Assembly: GCA_021810145.1 (NCBI GenBank)
Contig: JAJZJL010000041.1
Location: forward strand, 1-34,732
Length of the DNA stretch: 34,732 bases
DNA from: Planctomycetota bacterium
GTDB lineage: Bacteria; Planctomycetota; Phycisphaerae; WQYP01
Reading direction: 5' to 3'
Within the stretch, counting starts at the first letter, position 1, and every line of letters begins with the position of its first letter. The notes under the pieces were generated by a model that did not search any database, was not told where the DNA came from, and worked only from the letters and a program-made list of their open reading frames with translations. A program made the translations under genes and the position numbers. Shown one piece after another: positions 16,662 to 24,950 of this stretch.

Positions 16662-17993
16662 TTACGTCATCATGTTGCCGCGCCGGCCGATGACACATGC
16701 TTTTCCGTGAGCCGAGCGATAAATCAATACCGTATAACCTCGGCCGCCGATAGTCGATAGCTTTTTTTGCAATTGATTTGTATCCAGCCCCAGGCCGCCG
16801 CGGGTTTTCACTTCAATTACCGGAGCGGCAGACGGTGATGGCAGGGGCAGGGCCTGTACTCGACGAAAAAGTTCCGATTCGGTGAATATGAAATCATCAA
16901 CTACAGCAAATGGCGTTAATGCGGTATCCTCGATACGGTGTTGGCTTGTGAGGTATCCGCCGTCCGGGCTAAGCCATTTCAGATTCAGCTTATGTGCCAA
17001 TGCACCCGCTAGACCGGCACGGGTAACCGCACCGTCCAATTCGTAAAGCCATTTTTCAGGCTTGGCGGCAAGCTCATCCGGTGCGGCGCTGTCCCGGAAC
17101 AAATCGCAGATAGACCATGTGGTCCCATTGCATATGACCGTGGCGGTTCGCTTATTTTCGCCAAGTTCGGTGCCAACCATCCCGGTCCACAGCAGTGCCT
17201 GTACAACGGTGCCGTTTTCACTGATTAATTCAAGATGGCCGCTCGGAAGCGATGAAAAATTAACCGCGGGACTGAGTTTGATGACTCCCGACGAAACGCT
17301 CCGCATCAGCTCGGCAACGATAACCGGGCTTGGGTGCATAGAGGCAAAATCATTGCCGCGTTTTCCAGCCGAACGTCGCGCCGGATCAATGTGCACGAAG
17401 CATCCGGGCTTGCTGCGAATCGGGAAACTCTGCAGATCCGCCTGGACCACAAGAACCGGGTATTTTGTCGGGAATTCAATTGCGTTGGTTCGTGCCATCC
17501 ACGCTCGAACCGCGCTGATATCCGCCGCAATCACCCGGCATATCCCGGCCAGAGCCAGCATATCGCCGCCAATCCCACAGCAGAGATCCAGGACAACTTT
17601 CGGCTGCGCCAGTTCCGCTATTCGTTGCGCTTTGTATTGTGCCACGCGCGCAGAGCTGGCTTGTTCAAGGGCTTCCGGAACAGCCCATAAGCGATCTGCC
17701 TGATCAGGAAATTTCCCGGCCGCCTTTAAGCGGCTTTGAACCACTGCAATGGCCGATGCCACCGCAGATTCCGGATGTTGCCTTCGCCACAGGGCCACAT
17801 CAGACACCGCAATATTTTTGCGCAATATAACGCATTCGATAACGGACTCGAGCAACGCGTTGCCCGAATGCGACTGCAGATAGTTAAGGCCCGGAATGCT
17901 GCACGCGGAGTCCTCGGGGATGAACCGGACACTCGTCACGCAGGCACTCCGGAGATGGAAGTCAACAGCCACGTTGAAGTCTGAATTTGTCAA
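16662..17993 (-). CDS. SAM-dependent methyltransferase with a THUMP-like C-terminal domain
   Basis: The 443-residue protein (TTG start at 17993) contains a class I SAM-binding fold. Motif I is VLDLCCGIGGD (134-144) and motif II is VIAADIS (154-160). A 'HIDPARR' segment follows near 206, in the position of the catalytic-loop DPPR motif in this group. The last 70 residues (EVKTRGGLGLDTNQLQKKL onward) match the THUMP-like domain found at the end of a widespread bacterial family of putative RNA methyltransferases. The substrate is unknown. The start is uncertain: TTG 17993 lacks a ribosome binding site, and GTG 17939 has GGAG about seven bases upstream. It lies just downstream of the arsR-type gene on the same strand (44 bases) and converges on the TPR gene. 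Confidence 0.85.
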   Translation of the reverse strand: MTNSDFNVAVDFHLRSACVTSVRFIPEDSACSIPGLNYLQSHSGNALLESVIECVILRKNIAVSDVALWRRQHPESAVASAIAVVQSRLKAAGKFPDQADRLWAVPEALEQASSARVAQYKAQRIAELAQPKVVLDLCCGIGGDMLALAGICRVIAADISAVRAWMARTNAIEFPTKYPVLVVQADLQSFPIRSKPGCFVHIDPARRSAGKRGNDFASMHPSPVIVAELMRSVSSGVIKLSPAVNFSSLPSGHLELISENGTVVQALLWTGMVGTELGENKRTATVICNGTTWSICDLFRDSAAPDELAAKPEKWLYELDGAVTRAGLAGALAHKLNLKWLSPDGGYLTSQHRIEDTALTPFAVVDDFIFTESELFRRVQALPLPSPSAAPVIEVKTRGGLGLDTNQLQKKLSTIGGRGYTVLIYRSAHGKACVIGRRGNMMT

Positions 17994-18037
17994 CGGTCGG
18001 GCAACCGATGCACCGGCACGCCACGAGACGTTCTAAC

Positions 18038-18358
18038 TCAGCGGGCTTCGTCGACGGTTACCACGTATGGGGGAACCGAAAATTTAAGGGTCTTCTTCAG
18101 GCTCTTGGCGGAAGCGCCAAGTGAATAGATCACCTTTTTGCCCTGTCGTTCATTGACAATCAGTCGGTTCATCCGCAGAAGTCCAAGGTGGTGGCTGACC
18201 GTGGGCTGCGGCAGATTCAGCGCGTTGCACAGGTCGGTGACAGTGTGTTCACCAGTAGCTAAAAACAGAACAATTTGCAGTCGCGTGTGATCGGACAGCA
18301 GACGAAACAGATCACATAATTCCGCCTGACTTTGTTCTATGTCCGGTTTGGATACCAT
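18038..18358 (-). CDS. ArsR/SmtB-family transcriptional regulator
   Basis: The 106-residue winged-helix protein has the ArsR pattern: LFRLLSDHTRLQIVLFLATGE (about 18-38), then a helix-turn-helix TDLCNALNLPQPTVSHHLGLL (about 41-61) and a wing (VNERQGKKVIYSL). The recognition helix carries a single Cys but no ELCVCDL metal site, so the classic alpha-3 metal ligands of ArsR/SmtB are absent. Its signal is therefore open. ATG 18358 has GGAG nine bases upstream. It probably heads an operon with the methyltransferase gene downstream. It may also regulate the divergent dehydratase gene, although that lies 470 bases away. Confidence 0.93.
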   Translation of the reverse strand: MVSKPDIEQSQAELCDLFRLLSDHTRLQIVLFLATGEHTVTDLCNALNLPQPTVSHHLGLLRMNRLIVNERQGKKVIYSLGASAKSLKKTLKFSVPPYVVTVDEAR

Positions 18359-18630
18359 AAATTATACTCCGAAATGCAGCTTAGATATTAACTGAAACAA
18401 TACCGCTGTACTGCCGAAAAGCAGGGCAATTGAAGCGGTTACGTTGATAAGGTAAAAAAACTCCCGGCGAACCAGACACGGATAACCGAGCGATGGTTTA
18501 CCGCCACCTTATTGACCTCCTTTCATGATAAATTAATTCTCATCATTGTCAAATTACTTATTGCCACGAATACGTATGAAAATAGATTCATCTCCGAAAT
18601 ACTCTTTCTCACCATCGGCTAAAACATATT

Positions 18631-18649
18631 CGCATCTTTGCGGTTTTTT
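18631..18649 (+). terminator. Weak terminator-like hairpin
   Basis: CGCA-TCTT-TGCG forms a 4-bp stem followed by G and six T. The stem is short for a functional intrinsic terminator and there is no gene ending immediately upstream on this strand, so this is marginal. Confidence 0.2.
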
Positions 18650-18753
18650 CGACAAAATCACCATCTCATCAGATTCGTCCGCAACACAGCGTACGGGAAA
18701 CATCCGGTAACGCTTCTTGTCAAAACGCCGCAAAGCGTGTAAAAATGCACAAT

Positions 18754-18791
18754 ACCATCGGACGTTGGAAAGCGCGTGCTGCCCCGATGGT
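18754..18791. repeat. Inverted repeat ahead of the dehydratase gene
   Basis: ACCATCGG (18754-18761) and CCGATGGT (18784-18791) are exact 8-base inverted copies separated by 22 bases, ending 37 bases before the TTG start at 18829. It could form an mRNA hairpin or be two half-sites for a regulator. Confidence 0.45.
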
Positions 18792-18828
18792 GTTTTGGTG
18801 GCAAGCAGAATCGTAGAGGTTTTCGCGG

Positions 18829-19308
18829 TTGAAGTTTTCCCTTGTTGATGCTCTGGTAAGCCTGGAATCCGGCAAATCCATCACCATGATCAAGCAGGTG
18901 AGTTTGGCGGAGGAGTACTTGGCGGACCATTTTCCGGATTTTCCGGTGCTGCCCGGCGTGATGATGCTGGAGGCGGCGGTTCAGGCCGCTGCCTGGCTGG
19001 TGCGGGATTTTGATGCATTCCGGCACAGCCTGGTGGTACTGCGCGAAGCAAAGGGCATCCGATACGGCACGTTCGTATCTCCAGGAAACGCGTTGCAGGT
19101 ACATGCGGAAGTCGTGCGCATAGACGCGCAAGGCAGTGAATTTAAAATTCGCGGAACAGTGGGGCAGGCAACGGCGATTCAAGGGCGAATTGAGCTGACG
19201 CATAAAAATCTGGCTGACACACATGCCGAGCTCGGCCGTCTGGATAGTGTTATGATTGAACATTTACGGCGGCAATGGCAACAACTTCAACGAGCCTCGG
19301 CCGCTTGA
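18829..19308 (+). CDS. FabZ/FabA-type 3-hydroxyacyl-ACP dehydratase (hotdog fold)
   Basis: The 159-residue hotdog-fold protein contains the FabZ active-site helix: HFPDFPVLPGVMMLEA with the catalytic His34 and Glu48, followed by AVQAAAWL. It should dehydrate 3-hydroxyacyl thioesters held on an acyl carrier protein. The sequence departs from housekeeping FabZ in its strands and in a C-terminal tail of about 20 residues. An acyl carrier protein gene follows 96 bases downstream. The start is TTG 18829, with AGAGG about nine bases upstream; no ATG lies nearby in frame before the conserved region. It may serve a specialised lipid or polyketide pathway rather than primary fatty acid synthesis, since no ketosynthase or reductase is adjacent. 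Confidence 0.82.
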   Translation: MKFSLVDALVSLESGKSITMIKQVSLAEEYLADHFPDFPVLPGVMMLEAAVQAAAWLVRDFDAFRHSLVVLREAKGIRYGTFVSPGNALQVHAEVVRIDAQGSEFKIRGTVGQATAIQGRIELTHKNLADTHAELGRLDSVMIEHLRRQWQQLQRASAA

Positions 19309-19404
19309 TATATCTCAGGCTGGTTGCCCCGGATTGGCAGCACAGCGGATCATGATTTCGATTTTCTTACGTGGTTTTTTACAGAAGGATAACGGGGGTA
19401 AACA

Positions 19405-19809
19405 ATGCCGATGACAGAAGAAGAAGTTTTTGCCAAGGTTCGTGACGTACTGACTTCCGCTTTGGCCGTGGACAGTGATGATGTTAAACCGGAATCCAGG
19501 CTCACGCAGGATCTCGGGGCGGAATCAATTGATTATCTGGACATTCAATTCCAATTGGAGAAAGCATTTGGAATTAAAATCCAACCCGGTGATATGAGCA
19601 TCGAATCATTTTTGACCAATCCCGAATTGGTCAGCAATGGCAAACTTACCGCCAGGGGTTTGGAAGAACTCAAGAAGCGCATGCCCTTTGCCGTGGCGGA
19701 TATGACCGCGTTTGAGCAGGATCCGGATATCGGTAAGTTTCGGGACGTCTTTACAGTCAATACGATGGTCCGGTTTGTCATGTACAAACTCGCGGCCAAT
19801 CCCGCTTAA
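19405..19809 (+). CDS. Long acyl carrier protein (134 residues)
   Basis: Residues 1-85 form a four-helix acyl carrier domain with the phosphopantetheine attachment site DLGAESIDYLDI (Ser41). The domain is close to AcpP in pattern but the protein is about 50 residues longer than the usual 75-85. The extra C-terminal part (about 85-134) is mixed charged and ends in VNTMVRFVMYKLAANPA. This tail is not a motif I recognise. The ATG at 19405 has a GGGGG(T) run about eight bases upstream. Together with the dehydratase it suggests a dedicated carrier for a modified acyl chain. Confidence 0.88.
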   Translation: MPMTEEEVFAKVRDVLTSALAVDSDDVKPESRLTQDLGAESIDYLDIQFQLEKAFGIKIQPGDMSIESFLTNPELVSNGKLTARGLEELKKRMPFAVADMTAFEQDPDIGKFRDVFTVNTMVRFVMYKLAANPA

Positions 19810-19896
19810 CGATCGATTTCGCGGCAAAAACCATGTTTCCCGCGAGCTTCCGGCATTTGGATGCACCGCTGAAGCAACCGGCAGCGGCGGGTTTTC

Positions 19897-19925
19897 TGGA
19901 CATTAATTGTTAGGTGCCTTACAAT
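19897..19925 (+). promoter_or_regulatory. Promoter of the marR-exporter operon
   Basis: TGGACA (19897-19902, five of six to TTGACA) and TACAAT (19920-19925, five of six to TATAAT) are separated by exactly 17 bases. The expected start of transcription is 19932-19933, which coincides with the ATG of the MarR gene. No ribosome binding site precedes that ATG, so a leaderless mRNA is likely. Confidence 0.6.
19906..19925. promoter_or_regulatory. Probable MarR operator overlapping the promoter
   Basis: The inverted repeat TTGTTAGG-TG-CCTTACAA (19907-19924), extended by A/T at the ends, has 8 of 9 matching positions per arm. Its size and TTG...CAA ends are typical of MarR-family operators. It covers the spacer and the -10 element of the promoter above, so a bound MarR dimer would block polymerase. 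This is the usual autorepression layout of marR-exporter operons. Confidence 0.6.
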
Positions 19926-19932
19926 ATCCGCG

Positions 19933-20544
19933 ATGAGCTCGCAGATTATCTATCTAAAGGACCTGCCTAAACATCAGACGCTTCGGGCGATGGCCAAAGA
20001 TTATCCACAGGCCGATATTCAGGCCGTGGAACTCTATATTCTGCTGTTACGACTGGTTAATGATATGATTGCGGTGGTCGAGGCCCATCTGGCCCGCCAC
20101 GGCTTATCACGGGGGCGTATCGCCATTCTCATGATTTTGCGCCATCAGAAGCATGACAGCATGTGTGCCGCGGAGTTGGCGCGATATTGCGGCGTATCGC
20201 GGCCAACCATGACTGAACTAATTCGGGCATTGATCCGCACGGGATTAATTCGCCGGGTACCGGCACCTGGAGATCGGCGAAGGGCCGTTATTCACCTGAC
20301 CGACAAAGGCCGGGCCAAAATGAAGGCGGTCATGCCGGATTACTATCGAAAAATTCAGGAATTTTCGCAAGGGCTGCCAGAGACCATGCGAAACCAGTTG
20401 CTGGCTGCCGGCAAGGCGATGATGATGAATTCAGAATTGTGGCGACAAAGTGCCGCCAAACAGCCACCGGCCGGTCCAAACGGCAACGCCAAAAAAAGCC
20501 AGGGCAGGATGAAGGCAGTAAACACTGCGGGAGCGCAGCTGTGA
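19933..20544 (+). CDS. MarR-family transcriptional regulator
   Basis: The 203-residue protein has a winged helix-turn-helix core: RIAILMILRHQKHDSMCAAELARYCG then VSRPTMTELIRALIRTGLI and the wing RRVPAPGDRRRAVIHLTDKG (about 56-116). It has an extended N-terminus (about 30 residues) and a basic C-terminal tail with no assigned role. It most likely represses the exporter encoded immediately downstream and its own promoter, with a small hydrophobic ligand releasing it; that part is inference from the family. Its TGA overlaps the GTG start of the exporter gene (GTGA at 20541-20544), so the two are translationally coupled. Confidence 0.93.
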   Translation: MSSQIIYLKDLPKHQTLRAMAKDYPQADIQAVELYILLLRLVNDMIAVVEAHLARHGLSRGRIAILMILRHQKHDSMCAAELARYCGVSRPTMTELIRALIRTGLIRRVPAPGDRRRAVIHLTDKGRAKMKAVMPDYYRKIQEFSQGLPETMRNQLLAAGKAMMMNSELWRQSAAKQPPAGPNGNAKKSQGRMKAVNTAGAQL

Positions 20545-22118
20545 GCAGCGCAATATCGCAGGACCATGCCCTCTGGAAGCCTCAGGCCAATCCATGGATG
20601 ATCGCGGTTTCGGTCATGCTGGGTACATTTATGGAGGTTCTCGATACCTCCATTGCCAACGTGGCTTTGCCGCATATCGCCGGCAGTATGTCCATTACGC
20701 CGGATGATGCGACATGGGTACTCACCAGTTATCTGATCTCGAATGCCGTTGTGTTAACGGCTGCGGGCTGGCTGAGCCGAACATTCGGACGCAAACGATT
20801 TCTTTTAACGTGCATCACGATTTTTGCCGTGGCATCGGTAATGGCTGGTTCGGCACCGAATTTCGGCTTCCTTATTTTCGCATTGGTTATTCAAGGCGCT
20901 GGCGGGGGGGCACTGCAACCCAGCGCACAGGCCATTTTGCTGGAAAGCTTCCCGATGGAAAAGCGGGGGCAGGCGATGGCGTTTTACACCTTCGGCGTAA
21001 TTTGTGCCCCGGTCATCGGCCCAACGCTCGGTGGGTGGATCACGGATTCGTTTTCCTGGCGATGGGTGTTTTATATAAATATTCCGGTTGCAATTCTTGC
21101 CTTTCTCATGGTGCAGACGTATGTGGAGGATCCGCCCTACATCCGTCACGCCGTAAAATCCAAACTTGATACCGTTGGATTTATCCTGCTTTCGGTCTGG
21201 ATTGCGGCACTGCAGATCATGCTGGACAAAGGGCAGGATGCCGACTGGTTTGGCGCTGTATGGATACGCTGGTTCGCGGCCATTGCGATACTGGGCTTTC
21301 TGGCGTTTATTGCATGGGAATTAACCAGCGATGCGCCACTGGTTGATTTGCGGGTGTTGAAAAATCGCAACCTGCTGATTGGTACCATTCTGATTTTTAT
21401 TGTCGGAATTGTGCTTTATGCCACCACTGCGCTGTTACCGCTTTTTCTGCAGACATTAATGGGGTATTCCGCGCTGGACAGCGGCCTGGCGGTGAGTCCG
21501 CGCGGATTGGGTTCAGTGGTGGGAATATTGCTTATTGGCCGCCTGACAAACCTGATTGATAACCGCTTTTTAATGATCAGCGCCTTGCTTGCCTTGGCCT
21601 ATTCCAGCTTTTTACTGGGGCACGTCAACCTTGAAATCGGGAAATTCAGTGTTACCTGGCCCATTATTATCAACGGCTTCGCCACCAGCATGCTTTTTAT
21701 TCCCCTGACCACCACAGCTGTGGGCACGTTGCGGAACGATCAGATGGGCAATGCCACAAGCATCTACAACCTGATGCGAAACATCGGTGGGGCGTTCGGC
21801 ATCTCAATTACCACCGCGTTACTGAGTCGCGACAGCCAGAGTAATCAGAATATGCTCGTATCGCATACCTCGAAACTCAATCCCATATTCAATTCACACC
21901 TGCATCAACTGCAGGGCGTGTTTGCCATGCATGCGCCGCTGGTAACGGCCCATCAGCAGGCGTTGGCACTGATTTATCAATCAGTCGGCCAACAAGCTGG
22001 TGTCATGGCCTATGTATTTAATTTCCGCTTCATGGCACTGCTTGTGTTATGCTGCATTCCATTTATCTTTTTTCTCAAAATACCGAAACATCGCAGCAAA
22101 CCAGTGGATGTGCATTAA
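20541..22118 (+). CDS. DHA2-family MFS exporter (EmrB/QacA type)
   Basis: The 525-residue inner-membrane protein has about 14 hydrophobic segments. LDTSIANVALPHIAGS in TM1 is the DHA2 signature, SRTFGRKRF is motif A between TM2 and TM3, and GGALQPSAQAILLESFP follows in TM4. Such proteins export drugs, dyes or metabolites with proton antiport. GTG 20541 is chosen as start because it overlaps the MarR stop, GGGAG lies about seven bases upstream, and the protein then begins directly before the first TM; the open frame extending to 20439 overlaps marR and is polar. No EmrA-type membrane fusion protein is encoded nearby. Substrate unknown. Confidence 0.93.
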   Translation: MSSAISQDHALWKPQANPWMIAVSVMLGTFMEVLDTSIANVALPHIAGSMSITPDDATWVLTSYLISNAVVLTAAGWLSRTFGRKRFLLTCITIFAVASVMAGSAPNFGFLIFALVIQGAGGGALQPSAQAILLESFPMEKRGQAMAFYTFGVICAPVIGPTLGGWITDSFSWRWVFYINIPVAILAFLMVQTYVEDPPYIRHAVKSKLDTVGFILLSVWIAALQIMLDKGQDADWFGAVWIRWFAAIAILGFLAFIAWELTSDAPLVDLRVLKNRNLLIGTILIFIVGIVLYATTALLPLFLQTLMGYSALDSGLAVSPRGLGSVVGILLIGRLTNLIDNRFLMISALLALAYSSFLLGHVNLEIGKFSVTWPIIINGFATSMLFIPLTTTAVGTLRNDQMGNATSIYNLMRNIGGAFGISITTALLSRDSQSNQNMLVSHTSKLNPIFNSHLHQLQGVFAMHAPLVTAHQQALALIYQSVGQQAGVMAYVFNFRFMALLVLCCIPFIFFLKIPKHRSKPVDVH

Positions 22119-22133
22119 GCGGCGGGGAGGGGG

Positions 22134-22760
22134 TTAACGCACGTCGTACCATGGCCGTACATCCACGCAGCTCATTCCGGCGGCAGCCGCGGCCTGAAAG
22201 CCCAGTTCGCCGTCTTCATAGACCACGCATTCTTCGGGTTTAAGTCCCATACGTCGAGCTGCCAGTAAAAAGGAATCCGGTGCCGGTTTGCCGTGTTCAA
22301 CATCATCAGCGCAGATCACGATGGGAAATAAATCCATCAGTCCCGCAGCTTTGAGCTGCTGATCCACGATGCGATGAATGCCGCCACTGGCCACGGCAAG
22401 ATGCCGCCGGCCATTTTCCCGGCGTGCAATGCCAACAACGGCGGCAATAAGCTCAATGTCCGGAATGCTCTGAATATAGGCTTCTTCCTTACGATGCGTA
22501 ATGTGTTCCCCGGACACATTTGATTTCTGTGCCTGCGCCAGCGATTGCGCGATTTTTAAAGTCGGCATACCCGCCAGGCTGTAAAACGCGTCCTCGGTAA
22601 GTGAAATTCCGGCTTCACCCAGCGCGGTTTGCCAGGCCCGGTAGTGCATGGGCATGGTGTCAACGAGCGTCCCGTCGCAATCAAAAATTAATCCGCGGAT
22701 GTGCTCGGGCAGTTCCGCCTGCGGATGGGATCGCCAATCTTGTTTGATGTTTTCATTCAT
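22134..22760 (-). CDS. HAD-superfamily hydrolase, beta-phosphoglucomutase-like
   Basis: The 208-residue cytosolic enzyme has the HAD motifs: DCDGT (Asp27 nucleophile, Asp29 acid/base), a helical cap with LAGMP, SGG near motif II, KPAPD (motif III Lys) and YEDGELG (motif IV acid). The layout matches the phosphatase/beta-phosphoglucomutase subgroup acting on sugar phosphates. ATG 22760 is used; GAAGG lies about 12 bases upstream, and the frame extends to a GTG at 22820 without a clear ribosome binding site. It is the last gene of the minus-strand operon with the APC-USP transporter, and it converges on the exporter gene. The exact substrate cannot be read from the sequence. Confidence 0.88.
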   Translation of the reverse strand: MNENIKQDWRSHPQAELPEHIRGLIFDCDGTLVDTMPMHYRAWQTALGEAGISLTEDAFYSLAGMPTLKIAQSLAQAQKSNVSGEHITHRKEEAYIQSIPDIELIAAVVGIARRENGRRHLAVASGGIHRIVDQQLKAAGLMDLFPIVICADDVEHGKPAPDSFLLAARRMGLKPEECVVYEDGELGFQAAAAAGMSCVDVRPWYDVR

Positions 22761-22832
22761 AAGTTTAACAGCCTTCGATAAAAAAAGAATCTTCCGAACC
22801 AGATGAGCGCCAGGTTCCACGGTAACAACGCG

Positions 22833-24950
22833 TTACGCATGAATCAGCAAGGGAATATCCTGTGGCAACTGATCGGCCACCGCGGTCAGCGTGTCGCCCT
22901 GTAAAGCCCGGAGCATTGTACCACGGCGCGATACGCCCATCAGCAGAGCATTAACAGAATAGGTCGCTGCAAAATCAAGAATCGTATATGCCACATCCGG
23001 TGAAACCGCATAAATGGGCACCAGTGGAACTTCCGCTTTGGTACACGCCTCCTGTGCTTTTCGGAATGTGGCGATGGCCTCGGGATCTTCTTCCAGGGTT
23101 GGACCGTCGCTTTCCGCGGCAAAGGCGAGATTCAATTGTCGGACGAAAATAACAAAAAGAATCGCACCGGATTGCTTGGCGTATTGTGCCGCAAATTCCA
23201 GCAGCCTTGGTGAGCCGCGCGTGGCAACGAGCACCTTGGGCATGGACATTTCCAATTCTTTACCCGGCGTTCCGAAGGCCAGTTGATCAAGCGAAGACGG
23301 CGCCTCAAGCGTTGCGGCAGCCGAAACTTTCAACTGGGGTGCCAGTCGGCGGAACTGGTAAAAAGCGGTGCCCGCCAGAACAAGAAAAATCGCCGATGCC
23401 GCGAACAGCCATCCGGCGTGAACGGGATGGTGATGCAAAAACATCAATCCCAATTTCAACATTGCCAGACTCACTGCAACAGCCAATGCGATGCTGGCGG
23501 CAAGAACGCGAGAGCGTGCCTTGAGACTCAGAACAGGATATTGCTTTGTATAAAACCGCGCCAGCAAACCACTGGCTAAAACGCTCAAGGCAAATATCAG
23601 CGCCTCACGCTTCTGAAACGCCAGCGTCAATTCAATAGCGGTCATAATCAATCCAACCGCCGCCAGATAGGTTCGTTCCCACGGTTGGAGCTTGAGTTCC
23701 CGGTTGATTGCCGCACTGCAAAGATTAATGGTAATGGCCCCGACTACACCAATGGCGTATAAATCGCCCAGCGTGCTTAGATCATGAAAAATACTCAAAA
23801 TCAGGACTGGAACCATTACCGCGGGAATCAAGGCCAGCCAGGGTACGCCGAACATGTTCAGCCGCGACAGGAAACGCGGCAATTCATTATCGCGCGACAT
23901 GGTATATTGAATGCTCATCATAGCGCCGATGGCGGTGTTGACCGCTGAAATCAGCAACAGACCGAATACGATTCCGCATATCCAGCCGAAGGGGCGCCCG
24001 ACAAAATCAGTGGCCATGACTCGCAAAACTTCATTTTGGATTTCATTTTCGCGATTGAAGTTTCGATCCATCCGTTTAATCTGGCCCACCATTTGTGGAT
24101 GGCTCTTCCAGTCCGGATGTTTCTCTTTGAAAATGTGCACCTGCCGATGCAGAACGATCGCGGGAGTAGTAAATGTTTCCGTTGGCTTGCTTGAATTGGG
24201 GCTTAAAGCGCACATACCCACAGCCAGCACCAGATTCAGCACGACAACTTCCACAAGTACCGGCAAAATCGTCTTGCGGGCCGTGAGCTTAACGGGGCGG
24301 ACCATTACGCCGGTCATATTGGCCACCGCTTCCACGCCGGAAAGAGCCAAAACCACATTTACAAATGCAAACCATTTATCGGTAAAATGGCCGGTAATCT
24401 GGCCGTATGTCATGATGTGGTGCCAGCCGGCGGCAAGATGCGGCACACTGAATGCGGTTATCACCAAGGTAAGCACAAACGTGGCCAAGGCGACGATCAA
24501 AGCCAGAATGCCCATTTTCCGCAGGCCAAAATAATTCAAAAATCCAATCAGAATAATCGCGCCGATGCCGCAAATCGGTGCCAATCCACCATCATTCGGT
24601 ACGCCAAGATATTGAATTCCGTCATAAGCTGACATTGCGGCAGTGACAATATAATCAGCACATAACAGCAGTGCCCCAATGACCGCCAATTGCCGGCTTA
24701 GATGCTTGGCCGAAGAATACACGCCGCCGCCATCGGGAAAGCAACGGCAAATTATCGTGTAGGCCCAGCCCACCAGGGCAACCAGTACACCAACGGCTAG
24801 AACGTACCAAAAACTCTGATAAAGAGAATAAAAGAACGCCAGACCAAGAACGTAAAAGCGACTCGTGCCCCAATCACCATAAAGTATGGCCGAGGCATGA
24901 TACCATTTTAATTCTCTCGGGCGTTCGTTATGTCGAACGGAATGATCCAT
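22833..24950 (-). CDS. APC-superfamily permease fused to a C-terminal UspA domain
   Basis: The 705-residue protein has about 12 or more hydrophobic segments in residues 40-540. It opens with the permease-like segment near DWGTSRFYVLGLAFFYSLYQ and carries a long hydrophilic loop (about 245-305). From about 565 to the end lies a universal-stress-type domain: MPKVLVATRGSPRLLEFAAQ, then MGVSRRGTMLRALQGDT near the ATP-binding loop, and a terminal IPLLIHA strand. The glycine loop departs from the strict G-2x-G-9x-G pattern, so nucleotide binding is uncertain. Transporters of this fused form are known, but the substrate (amino acid, amine or cation) is not predictable here. Its ATG overlaps the stop of the 68-codon ORF (TAATG at 24948-24952), with GGAG just upstream. 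Confidence 0.88.
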   Translation of the reverse strand: MDHSVRHNERPRELKWYHASAILYGDWGTSRFYVLGLAFFYSLYQSFWYVLAVGVLVALVGWAYTIICRCFPDGGGVYSSAKHLSRQLAVIGALLLCADYIVTAAMSAYDGIQYLGVPNDGGLAPICGIGAIILIGFLNYFGLRKMGILALIVALATFVLTLVITAFSVPHLAAGWHHIMTYGQITGHFTDKWFAFVNVVLALSGVEAVANMTGVMVRPVKLTARKTILPVLVEVVVLNLVLAVGMCALSPNSSKPTETFTTPAIVLHRQVHIFKEKHPDWKSHPQMVGQIKRMDRNFNRENEIQNEVLRVMATDFVGRPFGWICGIVFGLLLISAVNTAIGAMMSIQYTMSRDNELPRFLSRLNMFGVPWLALIPAVMVPVLILSIFHDLSTLGDLYAIGVVGAITINLCSAAINRELKLQPWERTYLAAVGLIMTAIELTLAFQKREALIFALSVLASGLLARFYTKQYPVLSLKARSRVLAASIALAVAVSLAMLKLGLMFLHHHPVHAGWLFAASAIFLVLAGTAFYQFRRLAPQLKVSAAATLEAPSSLDQLAFGTPGKELEMSMPKVLVATRGSPRLLEFAAQYAKQSGAILFVIFVRQLNLAFAAESDGPTLEEDPEAIATFRKAQEACTKAEVPLVPIYAVSPDVAYTILDFAATYSVNALLMGVSRRGTMLRALQGDTLTAVADQLPQDIPLLIHA

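Larger units (their letters stand above)
18359..18828. other. 470-base non-coding stretch between arsR-type and fabZ-type genes
   Basis: No convincing coding sequence is present on either strand; a long minus-strand frame here is a shadow of the dehydratase gene. The central part (about 18520-18660) is AT-rich. I see a weak terminator-like hairpin at 18631-18649, an inverted repeat at 18754-18791 in the likely leader of the dehydratase gene, and no strong sigma70 promoter. The length suggests promoters for both divergent genes and possibly a small RNA, but nothing more can be supported. Confidence 0.5.

Noticed and set aside
18658..19263. 201-codon minus-strand frame
   Set aside because: It lies opposite the dehydratase gene whose active-site motif is clear on the plus strand; the minus-strand translation has no recognisable pattern.
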